From assembly GCA_039934635.1 (NCBI GenBank), contig JBDTLT010000107.1, positions 1 through 17,212 of the forward strand: a stretch of DNA of 17,212 nucleotides. The letters are read 5' to 3'. Source of the stretch: DATLFA01 sp039934635. GTDB lineage: Bacteria > Actinomycetota > Acidimicrobiia > Acidimicrobiales > WLNW01. The notes beneath the pieces are model-generated. The model ran no database searches, had not been told where the DNA came from, and saw only the letters and a program-made list of their open reading frames with translations. Within the stretch, counting starts at the first letter, position 1; every line of letters starts with the position of its first letter. Positions 13,606-17,212 of the stretch are shown here, piece by piece. Both the position numbers and the translations under genes were made by a program.

Positions 13606-14775
13606 ATGAGCACCAACGGATGGTTGGTCGCGGACAGTGACATGCACATCCTCGAGCCGCCCGATCTTTGGACGCGTTACATGGACCCGCGTTGGCGTTA
13701 CGCGGCGCCGATCGGTCTGACCGAACTTCAACGCGACATGCGCGTCAAGGTCAAGAACCGGGTGATCGCGCGGCTCAGCGACCTGCATCCGGGCGCGTAC
13801 GACGGGCTCTGGGACGAGTCGACCGACAGTGTGTTCGCCCATGCCGAAGCAGGGGAGTGGGACGCCAAGTCGCAGCTGGCGGCCATGGACATGGAGAGCC
13901 TCGACAGCACGGTGTTGTTTCCGAGCCGCGGGTTGTTCGTACTCGGCTTGCAGAGCACGCAGTTCCTCGGCAACGACGGGCTCGAGCCCGATCTCGCGCT
14001 CGAGATCGCTCGCGCGTACAACAACTGGTTGGCCGACTTCCGCCGCGAGGCGCCCGATCGCATGCACGGCGCGGCGATGCTTGCGCCCCACGACGTTGCC
14101 GGCTCGGTCGACGAGCTCGCCCGTTGCGTCGGTGATCTCGGGTTCAAGGCCGCGTTCATGACGCCCGGCCTTCCCGATCGTCGCCCGTGGCACGATCCCG
14201 TCTACGACCCGATCTGGCGCGAGTGTGTTCGTCTCGATGTGCCGGTGTGCTTTCACGGTGGGGGCAAGACCTATCTCGAACCCGACTTCGCGTTCAGCGA
14301 CCACCTCGGTCCGACCATGTTGTGGCATCCGTTCAATCAGCCGCTCGGCATCATGTTCGTGGTGACGTGTCTCACTTCGGGCGGTGTGCTCGAGCGGTTC
14401 CCCGAGCTGCGAGTCGGGTTGCTCGAAGGCAATTGCGCGTGGGCGCCATGGCTCGCGTATCGGCTCGACGAGCACTACGAGTGGCTGGGCAAGCTCGAAG
14501 CCCCGCACCTCCGCATGAAGCCCTCGCAGTACATGCTCCGCAACTGTTTTCTGTCGGTCGAGGCCGACGAGGCACCGGCGCGGCATTACATCGACGAGTT
14601 CGGCGACGACAACCTTGTCTTCTCGACGGACTATCCCCATGCCGATGCCAAGTTTCCGCGGTCGACCGAATCGTTCCTCGGATTACCGTTCGCCGAGTCG
14701 TCCAAGCGCAAGATCTTGTGGGACAACTACGCGAAGCTCTACAAGCTCCCGGCCCCGACGAAAGTTGCTCGATGA
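13606..14775 (+). CDS. Amidohydrolase-2 family metal-dependent hydrolase/decarboxylase
   Basis: 389-aa TIM-barrel enzyme of the amidohydrolase-2 (ACMSD-related) family. Candidate metal and catalytic residues are H14 in DSDMHILEPPDLW (the first strand usually has HxH; here only the second His remains, common in the actinobacterial branch), H217 in VCFHGGGK, E274 in GLLEGNCAW, and D342/H345 in STDYPHAD. The family hydrolyses cyclic amides or lactones, or decarboxylates aromatic acids. ATG 13606 is set by AGGGGGG 5 nt upstream; the longer open frame from 13567 is not used. It heads a three-gene operon, and its stop overlaps the nitroreductase start (ATGA, 14772-14775). The reaction here is unknown. 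Confidence 0.9.
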   Translation: MSTNGWLVADSDMHILEPPDLWTRYMDPRWRYAAPIGLTELQRDMRVKVKNRVIARLSDLHPGAYDGLWDESTDSVFAHAEAGEWDAKSQLAAMDMESLDSTVLFPSRGLFVLGLQSTQFLGNDGLEPDLALEIARAYNNWLADFRREAPDRMHGAAMLAPHDVAGSVDELARCVGDLGFKAAFMTPGLPDRRPWHDPVYDPIWRECVRLDVPVCFHGGGKTYLEPDFAFSDHLGPTMLWHPFNQPLGIMFVVTCLTSGGVLERFPELRVGLLEGNCAWAPWLAYRLDEHYEWLGKLEAPHLRMKPSQYMLRNCFLSVEADEAPARHYIDEFGDDNLVFSTDYPHADAKFPRSTESFLGLPFAESSKRKILWDNYAKLYKLPAPTKVAR

Positions 14776-15470
14776 CGCAGTTCGATTTGGATTCGATCGA
14801 CCGCCTGCTCACCACCACCAAAGCCGTTCGGCGACGCCTCGACCTGACGCGTCCCGTGCCGCGCGAACTGGTGACCGACTGCATCCGACTCGGGTGCTAC
14901 GCCCCCAACGCCTCGAATGCGCAGGAGTGGTTCTGGGTGGTCGTCGATGACCCAGAGCAGCGGCGCAAAGTCACGCAGATCTATCGCGACGTGCTCGTGC
15001 CGCGGGTGTCGCAGATGCTCGAAGCCAAACTGGCCATGGGCGACGAAGCGGGTGCGCGGATCTCTCGTTCCATCCTCTACCTCGCCGACTGCATGGCAGA
15101 CGTTCCCGTGTTGGTGATCCCGTGCTACGACGTCGGTGCGGCGCTGCACCGTTACAACGTGATGATTCCCGACCCGGGCCCGCTCGGGTTGTCGACGCAC
15201 ATGGACTCGGGCATGTTCGCATCGGTGATCCCGGCGGTGTGGAGCTTCCAACTCGCGCTGCGCAGCCGTGGACTCGGGTCGGTGCTCACCACTGCGCACC
15301 AACTGAATCAGGTAGAAATGGCCGAGGTGCTCGGCATCCCGACGAGTTGGTTCCAGGTTGCGTTGATCCCGGTGGCCTACACCAAAGGCGAAGACTTCAC
15401 GCCGTCTCCGAGGCACCCGGTCGAAGACGTCATCATCTGGAATCGCGGCGCGGAGACGCAGGCGTCATGA
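14772..15470 (+). CDS. Nitroreductase-family FMN enzyme
   Basis: 232-aa flavoprotein of the nitroreductase fold, which works as a homodimer with FMN at the interface. The N-terminal FMN-contact region is KAVRRRLDLTRPVP (17-30), and the signature APNASNAQEWFWVVV (44-58) corresponds to the usual APSxxNxQPW. The long middle segment (about 75-145) replaces the short lid of NfsB-type enzymes. The C-terminal helix and GLGSVLTTAHQLN complete the fold. It reduces nitro groups, quinones or activated C=C bonds, or dehalogenates, using NAD(P)H. Start and stop overlap both neighbours by ATGA (14772-14775 and 15467-15470), so translation is coupled; the open frame upstream of 14772 belongs to no gene. Confidence 0.9.
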   Translation: MTQFDLDSIDRLLTTTKAVRRRLDLTRPVPRELVTDCIRLGCYAPNASNAQEWFWVVVDDPEQRRKVTQIYRDVLVPRVSQMLEAKLAMGDEAGARISRSILYLADCMADVPVLVIPCYDVGAALHRYNVMIPDPGPLGLSTHMDSGMFASVIPAVWSFQLALRSRGLGSVLTTAHQLNQVEMAEVLGIPTSWFQVALIPVAYTKGEDFTPSPRHPVEDVIIWNRGAETQAS

Positions 15471-16639
15471 GGGTCGAAGTAGGGGGGCACGTCGCCGACG
15501 GATACCAGGGCGTGCACGACGCGTTCCTCGCCAATTTCGCGGAGCAGGGCGAAGTAGGTGCGGGCTTCACCTTGTTCGTCGATGGCGTGATGGTCGTCGA
15601 CATCTACGGGGGTCTCACGGGTCTCGGCTCGAACGAGCGCTACAGCGACGAGACGCTGCAGGTGGTGTTCTCGACGACGAAGGGTGCGACGGCGGCGTGC
15701 GCGAGCCTGCTCGCCCAGCGCGGGCTGCTCGACTTCGACGCGCCGGTTGCCGACTATTGGCCCGAGTTCGCGCAGGCCGGCAAGCAACGCATTCCGGTGC
15801 GGTGGTTGCTCTGCCACCAGGCTGGTCTGCCCACGTTCGATCGAAGGTTGACGTTCGACGAGACGTTGGCGTGGCAGCCGGTGATCGAAGCGCTCGAGGT
15901 CCAGTCTCCGTATTGGGAGCCGGGTACGCGTTTCGGCTATCACGCGATCACGTACGGGTTTCTCGTCGGCGAAGTTGTGCGCCGCATCACCGGCACGACG
16001 ATGGCCGAGTTCTGGCAAACCGAATTCTCCCGTCCGCTCGGGCTCGAGTTCTTCATGGGATTGCCGGCCGCACTCGAGTCGCGGGTCGCGCCGATGATCC
16101 CCGCTCCCGCGCCGGTGATGAGCGACGAGATGCGCGCGGCAGCGGCCCAATCGTTGTTGAGTCGCGCCATCACGTTGAATGGCGCGTGGCCCGATCTCGC
16201 GACTGCGGCGAACACGCGCAAGTATCACGCCGCCGAGTTGGGCGCCGCGGGCGGCATCACCAGCGCGCGATCGTTGGCGCGCTTTTACGCCGGCCTGATC
16301 GGACCTATCGACGGCGGCCCCGATCGAGCACTGTTCACTCGGGAAACCATCGATCGGGCGCGCGAGCCGCAGAGCGAAGGCGAGGATCTGGTGTTGTCGT
16401 TGTCGGGTACGTCGGTGCAGACGCGCTTCGGCCTCGGGTTCGCGACGACCGGGCCGATGCAGGTCTACGGCGGGCCGCGTGGGTTCGGCCACGGCGGCGC
16501 CGGAGGCTCGGCCGGCTTCGCCGACCCCGATCTCGGTGTCGCCGGTGGCTACGTCATGAACAAGATGCAGAACAACATCACTGGTGACCCGCGCTTTCGG
16601 GCATTGCTCGCGGCCGGTATGAAGGCCGCGGGCCGTTAG
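15467..16639 (+). CDS. Serine beta-lactamase-fold hydrolase (class C/EstB-like esterase)
   Basis: 390-aa penicillin-binding-protein/class C beta-lactamase-fold enzyme. The nucleophile motif is S69-T-T-K72 (FSTTKG). The second motif is Y158-H-A in RFGYHAITYG, and the third is H342-G-G in GFGHGGAGGS, a replacement for KTG seen in esterases of this fold. No signal peptide is present, so the enzyme is probably cytoplasmic and acts on an ester, lactone or amide rather than a wall-targeting antibiotic. It is third in the operon with amidohydrolase and nitroreductase, whose stop it overlaps by ATGA. The open frame before 15467 is spurious. Physiological substrate unknown. Confidence 0.9.
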   Translation: MRVEVGGHVADGYQGVHDAFLANFAEQGEVGAGFTLFVDGVMVVDIYGGLTGLGSNERYSDETLQVVFSTTKGATAACASLLAQRGLLDFDAPVADYWPEFAQAGKQRIPVRWLLCHQAGLPTFDRRLTFDETLAWQPVIEALEVQSPYWEPGTRFGYHAITYGFLVGEVVRRITGTTMAEFWQTEFSRPLGLEFFMGLPAALESRVAPMIPAPAPVMSDEMRAAAAQSLLSRAITLNGAWPDLATAANTRKYHAAELGAAGGITSARSLARFYAGLIGPIDGGPDRALFTRETIDRAREPQSEGEDLVLSLSGTSVQTRFGLGFATTGPMQVYGGPRGFGHGGAGGSAGFADPDLGVAGGYVMNKMQNNITGDPRFRALLAAGMKAAGR

Positions 16640-16687
16640 CGCGCGTGGAGTGCGCAGAGTGCGCCATCAGAAATCGTCGAGCACACT

Positions 16688-17032
16688 ATGGCGATGGATG
16701 ATCGATTCGAGCCCGGCAACATCGATGTCATAAGGGACGAAGGCGTGACGATCACCTTTGAAGACGGTTTCGTCGCCGCCTTCGACTTGGTGACGCTGCG
16801 CCACGCGTGCCCGTGCGCAACGTGTCGCAGTCTGCGCGATCAGGGTGCCGAGACGTGGCCCCGACCCGGTAGCCCGTTGCCTCTACGCATCGACAACGCC
16901 GAGTTGCACGGCGCGTGGGGACTCTCCGTTCTGTGGAATGACGGCCACTCGACGGGGATCTATCCGTTCGAATCCTTGCGGCGTTGGCGCGAGGGCAGCG
17001 GCGGCTTCGGCCCCGACTCTGGTCTCGGCTGA
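16688..17032 (+). CDS. DUF971 / gamma-butyrobetaine hydroxylase N-terminal-like zinc protein
   Basis: 114-aa single-domain protein. The pattern ITFEDGFVAAFDLVTLRHAC, then CPCATCR (C41, C43, C46) and SVLWNDGHSTGIYPFESLR (H87), matches the small zinc domain that in carnitine-synthesis hydroxylases precedes the oxygenase domain; there three Cys and one His bind zinc. Stand-alone bacterial copies have no firmly known function and are often linked to iron-sulfur or redox genes. ATG 16688 is used; an in-frame ATG at 16694 is equally possible and neither has a good ribosome site. It lies 48 bp after the hydrolase gene on the same strand, so it could be a fourth gene of that operon. Confidence 0.85.
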   Translation: MAMDDRFEPGNIDVIRDEGVTITFEDGFVAAFDLVTLRHACPCATCRSLRDQGAETWPRPGSPLPLRIDNAELHGAWGLSVLWNDGHSTGIYPFESLRRWREGSGGFGPDSGLG

Positions 17033-17212
17033 CGGCTGAGCGCGTGATGATGCACGAACCGTGTGTTCCCGCGCTCGTCAGTTCACTGCTCACTTGCGCG
17101 CGGGGTCAGGGGGCGCGCTAGCCCTGCCCGCTCTCGTGCGCGCTTGTTCCCGCAGTAATCCGCAGGTTTTGCGGGCTGTGTTGTGTCGGCCACTTTCCGT
17201 GACTGTCAGTGG
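17033..17212. other. Non-coding right end with small hairpins
   Basis: 180 bp with no supported ORF. It holds the direct repeat GGCTGA (17028-17033 and 17035-17040) and a short hairpin CCGCA-ggttt-TGCGG (17160-17174) with only a weak T-rich tail, so a terminator for the preceding gene is possible but not convincing. The last 23 bases (17190-17212) contain the arms CCACT and AGTGG, with the palindrome TGACTGTCA inside the right part. I see no tRNA. The edge may belong to a repeat continuing outside the window. Confidence 0.4.

Noticed and set aside
13543..14640. 365-codon minus-strand frame over the amidohydrolase
   Set aside because: Antisense shadow; the plus-strand protein has full family motifs and a strong ribosome site.
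14187..14771. N-terminal extension of the nitroreductase frame
   Set aside because: The residues are an alternate frame of the amidohydrolase; the ATGA overlap at 14772 gives a natural start.
15377..16492. 371-codon minus-strand frame over the serine hydrolase
   Set aside because: Arg-rich shadow of a protein with SxxK, YxA and HGG motifs.
15467..16639. Antibiotic-resistance beta-lactamase
   Set aside because: No signal peptide, HGG in place of KTG, and an operon with catabolic enzymes point to an esterase-like hydrolase.
17160..17174. Rho-independent terminator after the DUF971 gene
   Set aside because: The stem is only 5 bp and the tail is poorly T-rich and about 130 bp from the stop; kept only as a remark on the non-coding end.

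Overview
The window is high-GC, densely packed bacterial DNA. By eye it looks like a free-living actinobacterium, and the Acidimicrobiia are a reasonable guess. The guess rests on four things: a large BTAD/AAA regulator, several start codons that appear to be leaderless, an Actinobacteria-style mix of catabolic enzymes (crotonase, MDR reductase, SDRs, amidohydrolase-2, flavin nitroreductase, class C beta-lactamase-fold hydrolase), and strong G/C third-position bias. There is no 16S or other phylogenetic marker, so the taxonomy is inference. I saw no rRNA, tRNA, CRISPR array or complete insertion sequence.

Left part (1-4490). A 5'-complete but truncated 2OG-Fe(II) oxygenase-like gene runs off the left edge. 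It is divergent from a two-helix K+ channel with RCK (TrkA) domains. Next comes a vapBC toxin-antitoxin pair on the minus strand, downstream of a cupin gene and an extended-SDR (epimerase-like) gene that probably form an operon. The SDR is divergent from a small EthD-like alpha/beta-barrel protein. The 139-bp gap between these two holds a perfect 9-bp-arm inverted repeat that overlaps a consensus -35 box, a good operator candidate.

Middle (4496-10447). A 1156-aa OmpR-type wHTH/BTAD/AAA/TPR-like regulator is divergent from a short peptidoglycan-binding plus Ig-like protein that lacks a signal peptide. Then come a zinc-free MDR (quinone oxidoreductase-like) gene and a divergent SAM methyltransferase.

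Right part (10516-17032). A crotonase is followed by a tiny Zn-ribbon ORF. An MFS transporter and an SDR form one operon on the minus strand. Divergent from it is a three-gene plus-strand operon (amidohydrolase-2, nitroreductase, serine hydrolase) joined by two ATGA overlaps. A DUF971/GBBH-N zinc protein follows, and the last 180 bp are non-coding. The transporter, SDR, amidohydrolase, nitroreductase and serine hydrolase look like one uptake-and-degradation module for an unidentified organic compound; the substrate cannot be read from sequence.

A recurring feature is a TANNNT hexamer 6-7 nt in front of the start codon (vapB, the epimerase, the PG-binding protein, the methyltransferase and the MFS gene). 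This is the layout expected of leaderless transcripts. Other genes carry clear Shine-Dalgarno sequences instead.
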